Assembly: GCF_023008545.1 (NCBI RefSeq)
Contig: NZ_CP095397.1
Location: 1,798,001 to 1,862,000, forward strand
Direction: 5' to 3'
Length of the DNA: 64,000 nt
DNA from: Natribaculum luteum
GTDB lineage: Archaea; Halobacteriota; Halobacteria; Halobacteriales; Natrialbaceae
The notes below the pieces were generated by a model, which did no database searches, was not told where the DNA came from, and was given only the letters and a program-made list of their open reading frames with translations. Positions within the stretch are counted from its first letter, which is position 1. Each line of letters starts with the position of its first letter. Shown one piece after another: positions 8,109 to 16,786 of this stretch. Both the position numbers and the translations under genes were made by a program.

Positions 8109-8387
8109 TCACGCTTCCGATTCACCCCTAGTATCGGACATCTCGAGTTCTTGGATTCGCTCGTTGATCCGACAGGCGACGAGTTTCACGCCCACGACGA
8201 GTAGAACGATCGGGCCGACCGTCGCGATCACCGACGGGACCTCGAGCGCGATCGCGATTGCGAGTAGCGCGACCGCCGGAGTGATCGCGACAGCCACCGC
8301 TCGAAGCTTCATTCCCGATCGGCTCGCGTGCGGTTCACGGGGATCGTCGCCTCGAATCACAAGTTTGTCGACAATGGTCTCTATCAT
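8109..8387 (-). CDS. Small two-helix membrane protein
   Basis: 92 residues with two hydrophobic helices (VAVAITPAVALLAIAIAL and VIATVGPIVLLVVGVKLVA) and charged ends. It overlaps the upstream 43-residue gene by 4 nt and is last in a five-gene leftward operon of tiny proteins divergent from the structural genes. Small membrane proteins are common in pleolipovirus genomes. No family recognised. Confidence 0.7.
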   Translation of the reverse strand: MIETIVDKLVIRGDDPREPHASRSGMKLRAVAVAITPAVALLAIAIALEVPSVIATVGPIVLLVVGVKLVACRINERIQELEMSDTRGESEA

Positions 8388-8515
8388 CGGTCCGATTCGT
8401 CCCCCTTCTCGGTCACCTCGAGTCGGTCGACCGACTCGTGACGATCGTCACACCAGCGGGTGAGACAGCGGCCACCGATTTTCTCGAGTCCGCACGTCTC
8501 GCAGACGTCGACCAT
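8384..8515 (-). CDS. 43-residue zinc-finger protein
   Basis: Sequence starts MVDVCETCGLEKIGGRC and continues to RWCDDRH: four cysteines in CxxC...C...C spacing plus a His, so a small zinc finger. The stop overlaps the ATG of the next gene (ATGA) and the start lies 3 nt after the stop of the previous gene, so translation is coupled. Possibly a small viral regulator. Confidence 0.68.
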   Translation of the reverse strand: MVDVCETCGLEKIGGRCLTRWCDDRHESVDRLEVTEKGDESDR

Positions 8516-8518
8516 GTC

Positions 8519-8692
8519 TCATTCACCCTCCAAATCGGCCGGGTGTGGCGCGTACTGTCGGTCTCGAGGATACCCCGTCTGGCACCACACACAGAGCAGA
8601 TACGTCTCATCGTCGTCCGTTCCGGGACGCATGAGCATCTTCACCTTCTCGGGATCGGCGTCGTCGCCACACTCGTCACAGGTCACCGTCAT
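8519..8692 (-). CDS. 57-residue zinc-ribbon protein
   Basis: Begins MTVTCDECGDDADPEKV and carries a second pair CVWC about 30 residues later: a canonical two-CxxC zinc ribbon. It overlaps the upstream gene by 4 nt. It belongs to the leftward early-type operon of tiny genes. Confidence 0.72.
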   Translation of the reverse strand: MTVTCDECGDDADPEKVKMLMRPGTDDDETYLLCVWCQTGYPRDRQYAPHPADLEGE

Positions 8693-8907
8693 GGCTCACC
8701 ACCGTCCGACACCCTGACGCTCTCGCTCGAGTCGAGTCGGGCGAGTTCTCGAGCGTGCTCGAGGTCGTCGGCTTCCTCGAGGAGCTGGGCGATCGCCTCC
8801 TGGACGATCGCCGGCAGCCGAGTGCGGAGTTCGATCGCACGCATCGCTTCCCGCTCGAGTTCGCGACGTCGCTCCCGTCTGGCTTCCTGGAGGACGTCGT
8901 CGATCAC
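8689..8907 (-). CDS. 72-residue charged helical protein
   Basis: Starts with GTG at 8907 overlapping the upstream stop (GTGA). Apart from the ends it is almost entirely charged helix (VLQEARRERRRELEREAMRA, then LLEEADDLEHARELARL), compatible with a coiled coil. The same frame stays open further upstream to 9105, but that part is antisense to the AbrB-like gene. Function unknown. Confidence 0.65.
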   Translation of the reverse strand: MIDDVLQEARRERRRELEREAMRAIELRTRLPAIVQEAIAQLLEEADDLEHARELARLDSSESVRVSDGGEP

Positions 8908-9089
8908 GCGTCGATCCCCTCGACTAACTCGAGCGTCCACTGGCCGTCGTCGACGTGGCGAATGTGGATGTGGTGTTCGCCGTCGATCTCGCCGTTCTCG
9001 TCGAGGAGTCCCTCGAGGCGAAGATCGTCTTTCGGCAGGGTGACGCCTGCCGAGTTCTTGTCTAACTGTCGGAGTTTGTTCAACGCCAT
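8904..9089 (-). CDS. AbrB-like DNA-binding protein
   Basis: 61 residues from ATG 9089. The segment KNSAGVTLPKDDLRLEGLL has the swapped-hairpin AbrB/SpoVT signature (GVTLPK), and the C-terminus HHIHIRHVDDGQWTLELV gives further strands. A TTTATA box at 9116-9121 (minus strand) is about 29 nt upstream, so the transcript is probably leaderless. First gene of the leftward operon and divergent from the structural operon, it is a good candidate for the switch between the two. Confidence 0.75.
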   Translation of the reverse strand: MALNKLRQLDKNSAGVTLPKDDLRLEGLLDENGEIDGEHHIHIRHVDDGQWTLELVEGIDA

Positions 9090-9185
9090 GCAGCCAGGCG
9101 GGCAACCCGCCTTGGTATAAAGTTTGCTGAGCCTATTTTTTGCTGACCTTTTGGAGCGGGCGGGTCGACCGCTCGAGCGTTGCAC
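9090..9185. promoter_or_regulatory. Divergent promoter between early-type and structural operons
   Basis: Minus strand: TTTATA at 9116-9121, 27-32 nt before ATG 9089. Plus strand: an AT-rich CCTATTTTTTG at about 9132-9142, 45-55 nt before ATG 9186, longer than the usual leaderless distance, so the structural transcript may have a short leader. Confidence 0.55.
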
Positions 9186-9608
9186 ATGGCAACCGCAAAC
9201 CTATTCGCTGGAATGAAGAAACACAAGGGCGTCGACTTCATCGACGCCGTACTCGCACCACTGTTCGTGGCTGCGACGTTGAGTCTGTCCGGACTCGGGA
9301 CGATCGGCCTGGACAACCCGATCACGTTCTACCTGAGCGACGTGCTCTACAGCGCGTCGGGAACGGAAATCACCTGGGGCTTCGTCTTCTCGATGATCGC
9401 CCTCGGGGCGGCCTGGTTCAGTAACGAGGCTCGCGACTTCTCGGACTTCTCGCAGGAACAGGCGGCGATTGTCGGCGCGATGGTGATCCTCAACCTGTTC
9501 TCGGCGATCGTCCCGGCCGTCTCGAGCGCCCTCGAGTCCTACTGGTTCGCGGGTGTGTTCCTGCTGTTCCTGAACGGGGCGGGCTACTACCTGATCGCGT
9601 ACTACTGA
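9186..9608 (+). CDS. Pleolipovirus VP3-like internal membrane protein
   Basis: 140 residues with four hydrophobic segments (about 20-40, 55-72, 88-108 and 115-135). Size, number of helices, and place just before the spike module match the VP3-like internal membrane proteins of pleolipoviruses, which line the vesicle-like virion. I chose ATG 9186; a TTG two codons upstream is in frame. First gene of a rightward operon with very tight spacing that ends at 16380. Confidence 0.82.
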   Translation: MATANLFAGMKKHKGVDFIDAVLAPLFVAATLSLSGLGTIGLDNPITFYLSDVLYSASGTEITWGFVFSMIALGAAWFSNEARDFSDFSQEQAAIVGAMVILNLFSAIVPAVSSALESYWFAGVFLLFLNGAGYYLIAYY

Positions 9609-9619
9609 CGAGGTTCACA

Positions 9620-10357
9620 ATGAATTTTTCAAACGCCACAACGACGGTTGTAGTCTTCGCGCTCGTCGCGATCGCGCTCGCATCGATCGGTGCGACCGCG
9701 GCGACCACGGAGATGGCCAACGAGACGGTCACCTTCGACAACGAGAGCAATCTCACAGTCGACGTGACGTGGAACGAGTCGATCACCGATCCTGCGAACG
9801 CGACGGCCGACGTCGACGTCTACGGCGAAGACGCCTTCCTGGTCGACGGCGACGACGTGACGAACTCGGCACTCAACGCCACCACTCTGAACGGGACGAT
9901 CGCAGAGTTCGACAGTGCGAACGTGACGGCGAACACGACCTACACCGTCGATCTGAACGCGTCGACGGCCGGAACGGTCGACGTCCCGTCTGCCGACATT
10001 GCCGACGACGGGACGGTTGACCTCTCGAATTACGGAACCATCACGACCGACGACGAGATTCTGTCGGTGACCGCATCGGCTGATCTGGTGGCCCAGAACG
10101 TACTCTCGGCCGATCCGGGTAACACGACGTCGGTCACGTTCGACGAATCGAACGGTCTCGTCGACGGCGACGAATACCGCGTGCTCGTCACGGCCGACGA
10201 CCTCGAGGCGGACAGCGTCACGATCGACGACGGCACGTTCGGCGGCATCATCGGCGGGTCGGACGGATCGGGGTCGGCACTTGTCGGCCTGGTCGTGATC
10301 GTCGGCCTGGTCGCGGGAGGTGCCTGGCTCTCGCGTGATAACGGAGGTCGGTCGTAG
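9620..10357 (+). CDS. Secreted, C-terminally anchored virion-type protein
   Basis: 245 residues: Sec signal peptide (about 7-28, ending ATAAT), an Asn/Thr/Asp-rich ectodomain with many N-x-S/T sites, a Gly/Ser linker and a C-terminal membrane helix (ALVGLVVIVGLVAGGAWL). The stop overlaps the GTG of the spike gene. It is probably a second surface protein made with the spike. No family recognised by sequence. Confidence 0.75.
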   Translation: MNFSNATTTVVVFALVAIALASIGATAATTEMANETVTFDNESNLTVDVTWNESITDPANATADVDVYGEDAFLVDGDDVTNSALNATTLNGTIAEFDSANVTANTTYTVDLNASTAGTVDVPSADIADDGTVDLSNYGTITTDDEILSVTASADLVAQNVLSADPGNTTSVTFDESNGLVDGDEYRVLVTADDLEADSVTIDDGTFGGIIGGSDGSGSALVGLVVIVGLVAGGAWLSRDNGGRS

Positions 10358-13233
10358 TGTCGTCCGCGGCTGACGCTCCAGATCGGAACGGCGGCCCACA
10401 GCCCACAGCCCACAGGTTCGAGTCGGGATGGCTGACTCGACGAGAGGCGATGAAAACGCTCGCGATCGCAGCCGGAGCCTCCGCTACGGGGGTAACGTTT
10501 GGCTCCGAATCCGCGACCGCGGCAGAGGGTCTCGTTGACGGCGTCGTCTCGGCGATCACGGGCGCGGCGTCGACGCCTGGTGTCCAGTATGCCGTCGACA
10601 CTGCTGCATGGGGTGTCGGTGGCGTCGTCGGGTTGGTCGCCGTCCGATCGCTTCGCGATTCGATAAACGAGAGTCCGTCGGCAGATCAGGCAATCCTGCA
10701 CAACCTGTGCACGTCCGAAGCGGAGAGTCTCACTACGCACGAAATCGTCTTCGGCAACCGGCTGAAAGACGCGCCACCAGTAGCGAACCTCGAGGGTCGC
10801 CACGGGATCGCGAGTGCGTGGGAAGACGGCAAATCCGCGAGCACGGCCTACGACCGCGCTATGCAGCGGATTCGGCAGTATTACGAACTCCCCGAGTTCA
10901 ACCACTGGCACGTCACGGCCAAGTCGTTGCTGCAACTGGGGTTCGCTGCTGGTGCGGCGCAAGATACCGGCGACGACGCGTGGATCGCGGCGACCGGGAC
11001 AGACGGCTCGGGTAACACAGTCCAGTTCCGATTCCGTGGAACCACCCAGGAGATCGACCTCACGTTGCACGACGGCACGGCGATCTCGAACGTCAACCCC
11101 GACGAGGCTGACGACGTGCTCGGTGATCTCGAGTCGGCGGTGCTCGAGGTTCCCGAAGTACACCTTCGGGACACCACGAACGGAACCGACCTCGAGACGG
11201 TGCCGGTGATCTCGCAGGACGTCGTCGATTCGTGGGATTCGGCGAACGAGACGCTGACGTACACACTGAGCGATTCGACGACGGTGACGCTGGACAGCAA
11301 ATTCTCGATCCCGAACGTCGGTTCCGACCTCTCGTCTGCGGTCGTGTGGAACCCGTTCGAGACGTTCCGGCTCCTCGACGAAATTCACTCACAGAGTGAC
11401 ACCGTCACCGGCAACTACAGCCAGGCGTTCGTCGAGGACGTCTACGCGGAGCTGGACGCTGGCAACATCACGCCACAGCAGGTCCGCTCCCCGGAAGGCA
11501 TGACTCACTTCCTCTCGGGGACGGACGACCCGACGAATGCTCGTTTCAGGGTCGCTATGCTCCAGCAACTCGGAATGGAGCAACCCGACTTTTCGCTCGT
11601 CTCGGAGATGGACGTCTCGTGGTCGGGTGCAACGGGTCGATGGGTCGATCCGGACCCGTCGATCTCGGATCGACACGTCCACCCCGACGAGTTCGTCGCG
11701 GACACATCGTATACGGGCGTGCTGTTCGGTAGTGATCTGCCGCCTGATGGCTTCAAATCTGGCGGCTCCTATCACGTCGGTCCCGTCGGATTCCTCGCCT
11801 ACGAGAACGACAACGAGGTGCGTGCGATCGATCTAGTCACGCAAGAAGAACAGTGGCGGTATTCGACCGGACAGCAGATTGCCGCGGTGGCTGCCGATAG
11901 CCTCGGCGAAACGCTGTTCATCGGAATGGCTGACTCGGTTGCAGCAGTCGATGCGACGAACGGGTCCGAGCTGTGGTCGATCGACTACGCGACCGGCTCG
12001 AGCAGTGGCGTCGAAGCGATGACGCTCTCGCCCGACGAGAGCACGCTGTACGTGACCGGATACGGCGATACGCTCGCGCTCTCCGTTTCGGACGGGTCGA
12101 CCGAGTGGAGCCACACCCCGTCGAACTACGGCTATTCGATCACGGTCACGCCCGACGGGTCGACCGTCGTCGTCGGCACGAATACGCCGGACGTGGCTGG
12201 AATCGACGCGACCGATGGTACCGAGTTGTGGCTCAACACGTCGTCGCCGGTCTCGAACGTATACGGCGCTGCGGCGGCACCCGACGGAAGTGCTGTCTAC
12301 ATCGGCGACGACGGTGTCGTCGCTGCGCTCGATCCGTCGGACGGGTCTGAACTGTCGACCTATACCGGTCTGACCGACTATGCGCGTGTACTGACGACCG
12401 GTCCCGATGGAACGGTCTACGTCTCGAACGATAACGGAGACTACGCACTCGATCCGTCGGATTGGTCTGTCGTCTGGAACACGAACACCGCGGATATCAT
12501 GCCTCGGTCGATCAGTGTGTCTTCGGACGGAAGCGAGGTGTACGTCTCGAACGGCAACGCCGAGATGTACGCCCTCGACACGTCCGATGGGAGTCAGAAG
12601 TGGCTGTTCAATCCCCTCGGTGACGTGAACAACACGGTGTACCACGCGATAACCCGGACTACAGATCCCGTTGATGGGATCGCCGGTCGGGCGTTGATGT
12701 TCGACGAACCGTCCGGGTCTGAAATCACGATGGCGACGGGCGTGCTCGAGGTCGTGGAGATGCGCGACGCTGACGGCGCGACGATCACGCACGTCGACGA
12801 CCAGACGATCGCCGACCTCGAGGCGCTGGCTGGTACGCCGGACTCGATCGAGACGATCGTCTCTGAGATGGACCAGTTCGATAGCGTCGACGACATCAAG
12901 TACACGACGCACGTCTACGACATCCTCGAGTTCTACGGCGTCGAGGCGACCGTCGGTGAGTCCGATTCTGACGACGTGACCGTCAACGACCCGGATTATC
13001 AACGCCCGGAGTACGACACGTACGACTCGACGGAGTTCGCGAACTATCTCGACGAACTCGAGACGTATCTCGAGCAGCTCGAGGCAGAAGACGACACCAG
13101 TGGAACGCCACTGTTCGGCGGTGGCGACTGGTTCGACGGAGGGGGTGGTCTCGTCGGCCTGGCGATTATCGGTGCCGTCATCATGGCAATCGTCGGGATC
13201 GTGACCGATCTACTCCCGTTCGGAGGTAGGTGA
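10357..13233 (+). CDS. Pleolipovirus spike (VP4-like) with inserted seven-repeat beta-propeller
   Basis: 958 residues. The start is GTG 10357, overlapping the preceding TAG, and gives an intact Tat signal (TRREAMK at about 27-33, then a hydrophobic stretch). The N-terminal part (about 60-440) has the spike-like helix pattern (ANLEGRHGIASAWEDGKSAS). About residues 476-750 hold seven repeats of some 41 residues with the PQQ-propeller signature A-[ILV]-D-x-x-[DN]-G-x-x-x-W near 489, 529, 573, 614, 656, 697 and 738. The tail is Asp/Glu/Tyr-rich, then a Gly-rich linker and a membrane anchor (VGLAIIGAVIMAIVGIV). Spikes mediate receptor binding and membrane fusion; the propeller is probably a receptor- or glycan-binding addition. 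Most pleolipovirus spikes are much shorter. Confidence 0.85.
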   Translation: MSSAADAPDRNGGPQPTAHRFESGWLTRREAMKTLAIAAGASATGVTFGSESATAAEGLVDGVVSAITGAASTPGVQYAVDTAAWGVGGVVGLVAVRSLRDSINESPSADQAILHNLCTSEAESLTTHEIVFGNRLKDAPPVANLEGRHGIASAWEDGKSASTAYDRAMQRIRQYYELPEFNHWHVTAKSLLQLGFAAGAAQDTGDDAWIAATGTDGSGNTVQFRFRGTTQEIDLTLHDGTAISNVNPDEADDVLGDLESAVLEVPEVHLRDTTNGTDLETVPVISQDVVDSWDSANETLTYTLSDSTTVTLDSKFSIPNVGSDLSSAVVWNPFETFRLLDEIHSQSDTVTGNYSQAFVEDVYAELDAGNITPQQVRSPEGMTHFLSGTDDPTNARFRVAMLQQLGMEQPDFSLVSEMDVSWSGATGRWVDPDPSISDRHVHPDEFVADTSYTGVLFGSDLPPDGFKSGGSYHVGPVGFLAYENDNEVRAIDLVTQEEQWRYSTGQQIAAVAADSLGETLFIGMADSVAAVDATNGSELWSIDYATGSSSGVEAMTLSPDESTLYVTGYGDTLALSVSDGSTEWSHTPSNYGYSITVTPDGSTVVVGTNTPDVAGIDATDGTELWLNTSSPVSNVYGAAAAPDGSAVYIGDDGVVAALDPSDGSELSTYTGLTDYARVLTTGPDGTVYVSNDNGDYALDPSDWSVVWNTNTADIMPRSISVSSDGSEVYVSNGNAEMYALDTSDGSQKWLFNPLGDVNNTVYHAITRTTDPVDGIAGRALMFDEPSGSEITMATGVLEVVEMRDADGATITHVDDQTIADLEALAGTPDSIETIVSEMDQFDSVDDIKYTTHVYDILEFYGVEATVGESDSDDVTVNDPDYQRPEYDTYDSTEFANYLDELETYLEQLEAEDDTSGTPLFGGGDWFDGGGGLVGLAIIGAVIMAIVGIVTDLLPFGGR

Positions 13234-13234
13234 G

Positions 13235-13849
13235 ATGAAGCGACTCAGTATCTTTGCGACGGTGGTAGCGGTGACGCTGGCGATGAGCATGGGCGCGATC
13301 GCGACGCAACCGGTGGCAGCACAGGCACAGGAGAACTCGAGCGACGAGGTGTACCCTGGCGATCAGGGACCGGTGAGTCCCGACGTCCAGGAGAACGCGA
13401 CGGACGAACCGACCGTCGCCCCATCCGAAGACTACCTGCAGCAGATCGACAACGAGACGCGAATCGTCGACTGGGAGTACCGGCCTGGCATGTTCACGAT
13501 CGAGATCGAAGCCGACTCGGCGACGCAGATCTCGATGACCGAAGCCGGTGACTTCGAGGAAGGGACGGGCACGTTCAACTACAAAGAGACCGGCCTCCAG
13601 GAGGGAACCAACACGGTCACGATGCCGGTCACCGATCGGGAAGGGGCCGGCGTCGCGATCGCGACGCGCGCCAGCCTCGAGCAGGGAAGTGGCGCGTTCG
13701 TCTCGGTCGGCCAGGTCGAGAAGAACCCGTTCCGTCACTTCGGCGGTGAAAGCGGCCTGTTCACGGGCGTGATCATGACGATCGTCTCGGCAGCGCTCGG
13801 CGCAGCCTACGTGATCCGTTCGGAAGACAACGGGGTGATCGAGGCGTGA
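13235..13849 (+). CDS. Secreted anchored protein of the virion module
   Basis: 204 residues: Sec signal peptide (about 5-28, ending PVAAQAQ), an acidic ectodomain, then a C-terminal membrane helix (GLFTGVIMTIVSAALGAAYVI). It starts 1 nt after the spike stop and overlaps the next gene by 4 nt. Position corresponds to the ORF6/7 region of pleolipoviruses. Function unknown, probably virion-associated or used in assembly. Confidence 0.75.
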   Translation: MKRLSIFATVVAVTLAMSMGAIATQPVAAQAQENSSDEVYPGDQGPVSPDVQENATDEPTVAPSEDYLQQIDNETRIVDWEYRPGMFTIEIEADSATQISMTEAGDFEEGTGTFNYKETGLQEGTNTVTMPVTDREGAGVAIATRASLEQGSGAFVSVGQVEKNPFRHFGGESGLFTGVIMTIVSAALGAAYVIRSEDNGVIEA

Positions 13850-14652
13850 GCGACAAGACGAGCGGGACGTTCGGCGGCTGGGCCGACCGGCTGACGTACG
13901 TCGCAGCTGAAGGCCAGTTCCTCGTCTTCGGGCTCGCCGTTTCGCTCGGCGCGGCGCTCATCTGGTTCCGTCCGGCGATCCCCGGCGTGCCACCGATCGC
14001 GAAGGGCATCTTCGCCGCGATGCTCCTCCTCGGGCCGCCACTCCTCGGGCTGTTCGTGACCGGTGCTCGCAAGCTCAGAAACCGGAACATGGTCGACGTC
14101 TACCACATCAACGGCGTCGACGACACCCGCCGGAAGCTCTACGTCGCACCCGAGGTGTGGAACGAGAAGGTCGTCGAGGGACCGTCACCGTACGTGTGCA
14201 ACGACGGCGACGCCTACGAGGTTCGCGAGTTTACCTACCACGAGGACACCGGCCGACTCGTCGTTCGTGGGTGCTACATGTCCCAGCTGGCCGACTCGAA
14301 ACTCGTCACCACCAAGGCCATGCTCGAGGACGTCCACGGCGACCTCGTCGACGCCTTCCTCGAGTTCAACCGACTCCGTGGCCGGATCTCGAAGATGGGG
14401 CTCCAGATTCAACGCGACGTCGTCAACGAGGAAGCCGAAGCCGACGAACGCGGGTTGATGAACCCACGGACGGCAGTGAAGGATCGCTTCGAGGCGGCGA
14501 AAGAAGACGTCGAGCAGCGGGACGTCGACGAGATCAAGGACGTCACCCAGTACGTCGAGGAGTACACCGACGAGCACGGACCACGAACGCCGGAACCGGC
14601 TGAGGGATCGACGACCACCCAGACGGCAACCGATGGAGGGACGAACCGATGA
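13846..14652 (+). CDS. Membrane protein of the pleolipovirus core module
   Basis: 268 residues. GTG start in the GTGA overlap. Two membrane helices in about 25-70 (FLVFGLAVSLGAALIW and IFAAMLLLGPPLLGLFV) are followed by a cytoplasmic domain and a helical, acidic C-terminus (about 165-250). It lies directly before the NTPase, where pleolipoviruses have a conserved membrane protein. It may couple the NTPase to the membrane. Confidence 0.75.
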   Translation: MSDKTSGTFGGWADRLTYVAAEGQFLVFGLAVSLGAALIWFRPAIPGVPPIAKGIFAAMLLLGPPLLGLFVTGARKLRNRNMVDVYHINGVDDTRRKLYVAPEVWNEKVVEGPSPYVCNDGDAYEVREFTYHEDTGRLVVRGCYMSQLADSKLVTTKAMLEDVHGDLVDAFLEFNRLRGRISKMGLQIQRDVVNEEAEADERGLMNPRTAVKDRFEAAKEDVEQRDVDEIKDVTQYVEEYTDEHGPRTPEPAEGSTTTQTATDGGTNR

Positions 14653-15821
14653 GCGACGAGCAAGACAACTACACGGTCGGTGGCTTTCGCGAGTACCAGG
14701 ACAACAACCACGAGCGCGATCCCGACGAGGTACTTCCGCACTCGGGGTTCGTTCGCGACGAACAGATCGATCGGCAGCTGGCGGTCCGAGCGATCCACCA
14801 CGACCCTGACCGATGGAACTCGAAGCCAGCAGCGGACTACCTCTCGGTCCAGAAGAACCGGGACATCCTCAAGGCCGAGGGTGGCCACACGGCACGCCAG
14901 GCACTCGAGAACGGCGACACGGTGACGCTGAAACACTACATCGGCGACCCGAGTCAGCAGGCCGACCTCGCGGGCATCAAGGCCGTCACTCGCCTCCAGG
15001 AGATCGTCGCGGGTCCGGCTCCGGTGATCGTCGTGCTCGGGGAGATGGGTGCCGGCAAGTCGGACTTCGCCGGTCTCCTGGGACAGCTGCGCGAGCGATG
15101 GGTCGACGGCGATCTCCTCGTCGGATCGAACATCCGAACGCTCGAGCGAAACGACGACTGGGTGCGAGACAACGGCGACGTCGAAGACGGCTGGATTCCA
15201 CACTACCCGCTCCTCGAGGAGTGGGTAGCCCAGGACGGCGACCCGGTCGAGAACGCCCAACGCCCAAAGCTCTTCATCGGCGACGAGTTCTCGAGTGCCG
15301 CCAGCGGGACCGGCGAAGACGGTCACCTCGTCCGGAAGTTGATGGGACCACTCGTGTTCAAGATCCGCAAGTACGGCGGAGCGTTGATCTACATCGGCCA
15401 CGACGAGAGTTCGATCCACCCGATGCTGTGGCGCGTCGGCACGATCATCAAGAAGGTCAGCAAGAAGCGGGCGGTCGTCGCCGATCGCATCTCGGGTGGG
15501 AAACTCGTCGACGTCGATCCCCGGCCGCTCGAGGGCATTCCACCGACCGACTGGTCGATGGCCACCGAGGAGGCGAGCGACTGGTCCTGGCGGGCACCCG
15601 AGGGCGAAGACGTCGACGAGGAACCACTCGAGAAAGACGACGTCAAGCAGGTAGCCATGTGGACGATCAAGGCGTGCGTCGACGAGGGGATGACGCCCAA
15701 CCAGGCGTCGAAGTACGTCCCGTTCAGCAACACGACCGTCTACAACTGGTTGGAAGACTACGACGAGGGCGACCGTGAGAAGCGCCAGTGGGTTGAAACC
15801 GTCGAGCAGGTGATCGCATGA
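14649..15821 (+). CDS. VP8-like P-loop NTPase with C-terminal HTH
   Basis: 390 residues. Walker A is GEMGAGKS (about 133-140) and a Walker B-like strand is LFIGDEFSS (about 210). Near the C-terminus MTPNQASKYVPFSNTTVYNWL forms a helix-turn-helix. Pleolipoviruses encode a conserved NTPase (VP8 of HRPV-1) after the spike genes, and this fits in place and size. Its role in the family is unsettled; assembly or genome handling is the usual suggestion, and the HTH favours contact with DNA. Confidence 0.82.
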   Translation: MSDEQDNYTVGGFREYQDNNHERDPDEVLPHSGFVRDEQIDRQLAVRAIHHDPDRWNSKPAADYLSVQKNRDILKAEGGHTARQALENGDTVTLKHYIGDPSQQADLAGIKAVTRLQEIVAGPAPVIVVLGEMGAGKSDFAGLLGQLRERWVDGDLLVGSNIRTLERNDDWVRDNGDVEDGWIPHYPLLEEWVAQDGDPVENAQRPKLFIGDEFSSAASGTGEDGHLVRKLMGPLVFKIRKYGGALIYIGHDESSIHPMLWRVGTIIKKVSKKRAVVADRISGGKLVDVDPRPLEGIPPTDWSMATEEASDWSWRAPEGEDVDEEPLEKDDVKQVAMWTIKACVDEGMTPNQASKYVPFSNTTVYNWLEDYDEGDREKRQWVETVEQVIA

Positions 15822-15988
15822 CGGCGTCGGGATTCCAACGTTCCAGTTTCAAGCACCCTCCCTTTAGAAAGGTTGCAGCCCACAGCGCACTTCGCTCCCT
15901 ATCGGGACCGAAGCGACCGATGGGCGAGCGGCGTTCCCAGCAGCGGAGGAGTATATATATCGGCGCGCGACGCGCGTGGTGTGCGTGA
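15818..15988 (+). CDS. Possible 56-residue basic protein linking NTPase and nuclease genes
   Basis: ATG overlaps the NTPase stop (ATGA) and its TGA overlaps the GTG of the next gene (GTGA), so the frame fills the gap exactly with coupled starts. The product is very basic (RPMGERRSQQRR...), unusual for a haloarchaeal protein, and has no recognised domain. The evidence is the tight overlap at both ends only. Confidence 0.45.
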   Translation: MTASGFQRSSFKHPPFRKVAAHSALRSLSGPKRPMGERRSQQRRSIYIGARRAWCA

Positions 15989-16380
15989 GTCGAACCCGAT
16001 CGCGGTCGAAGCGAGCGAACCACTTCGGCACGATCGTCGAGAAGCGCATGGCTGAGAAGCGTCGGTTCGACCTCGAGCGCAGCTCGTGGCACGACGCAAA
16101 GTTCGGCAACGGCACGCCCGTCGAGATCAAGAGCACGATGCTCGAGCACGCCGACGGCCAGCCCGGTAACTGGAAGGTCTACCGGAAGTACCACGAGAAG
16201 CTACGCCGTCACGACGGCTGGTACTGTTTCGTCGTCTACCGACCGCATGGACGATCGGGGCTGACGATTCTTCGCGATAAGATGGTTCGCTCGAGCGACC
16301 TCCCGCTGCTCCGGTGGCATGGTGGCGGCGATCACCGCGGAACCGAGCAGGCGAAGATCTCGATCGACTCGATTTTCTAA
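15985..16380 (+). CDS. PD-(D/E)XK nuclease-like protein
   Basis: 131 residues from GTG 15985. The core reads GTIVEKRMAE (early helix with Glu), DAKFGNGTPVEIKST (Asp, then E-x-K on the next strand) and WYCFVVYRP, the alpha-beta order of PD-(D/E)XK nucleases such as resolvases and restriction enzymes. Last gene of the structural operon; an inverted repeat 8 nt after the stop may terminate transcription. It could process viral DNA or act in defence against competing elements. Confidence 0.7.
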   Translation: MSRTRSRSKRANHFGTIVEKRMAEKRRFDLERSSWHDAKFGNGTPVEIKSTMLEHADGQPGNWKVYRKYHEKLRRHDGWYCFVVYRPHGRSGLTILRDKMVRSSDLPLLRWHGGGDHRGTEQAKISIDSIF

Positions 16381-16786
16381 TCAGCATCGACGGCGGTCTC
16401 AGTATCATATTTATACTCGCCGTCAGCCCTCCGTATACTCGTACACACGACCCCGAAATTCTAGTTTTTCGACTCACTGACCGGTCTATGTCGGCAAAAT
16501 CGATGAAACGTGTCTGTTAGTCAGAGAAGAACGGCGGCTCAAACGACGGCTCGATTTGAGATATGCACACGGCGAGTGGAGGTTCGTGTGCATATTCGGT
16601 GATCGAATTCTGCCAGCGTGCAACCCTGTGGGGAAGTAAAAGAAACCAATCAGATATTAGATCTGCAATGAATATCTAGTGGAAGAAAATCCTATTAAAT
16701 ATCTTTCCGGACCAAACATAAATATCAGCATCACTCACCTTATAGTAGCGCTTTACGCGCTAGCGCCTTAGGCGCAAAGTCCTCCG
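16381..16786. other. Non-coding region with two inverted repeats
   Basis: No supported ORF. A 7-bp inverted repeat (16389-16395 with 16418-16424) directly follows the nuclease stop and may be a terminator. A perfect 11-bp inverted repeat (ATATGCACACG at 16561-16571, complement at 16585-16595, 13-nt loop) stands alone and could be an operator or origin element. The stretch at about 16640-16740 is AT-rich. Confidence 0.5.

Noticed and set aside
7861-8204. Two overlapping ORFs of 83 and 98 codons on opposite strands.
   Set aside because: Both have random-like compositions and cross promoters; the 7865-8108 gap is better read as non-coding.
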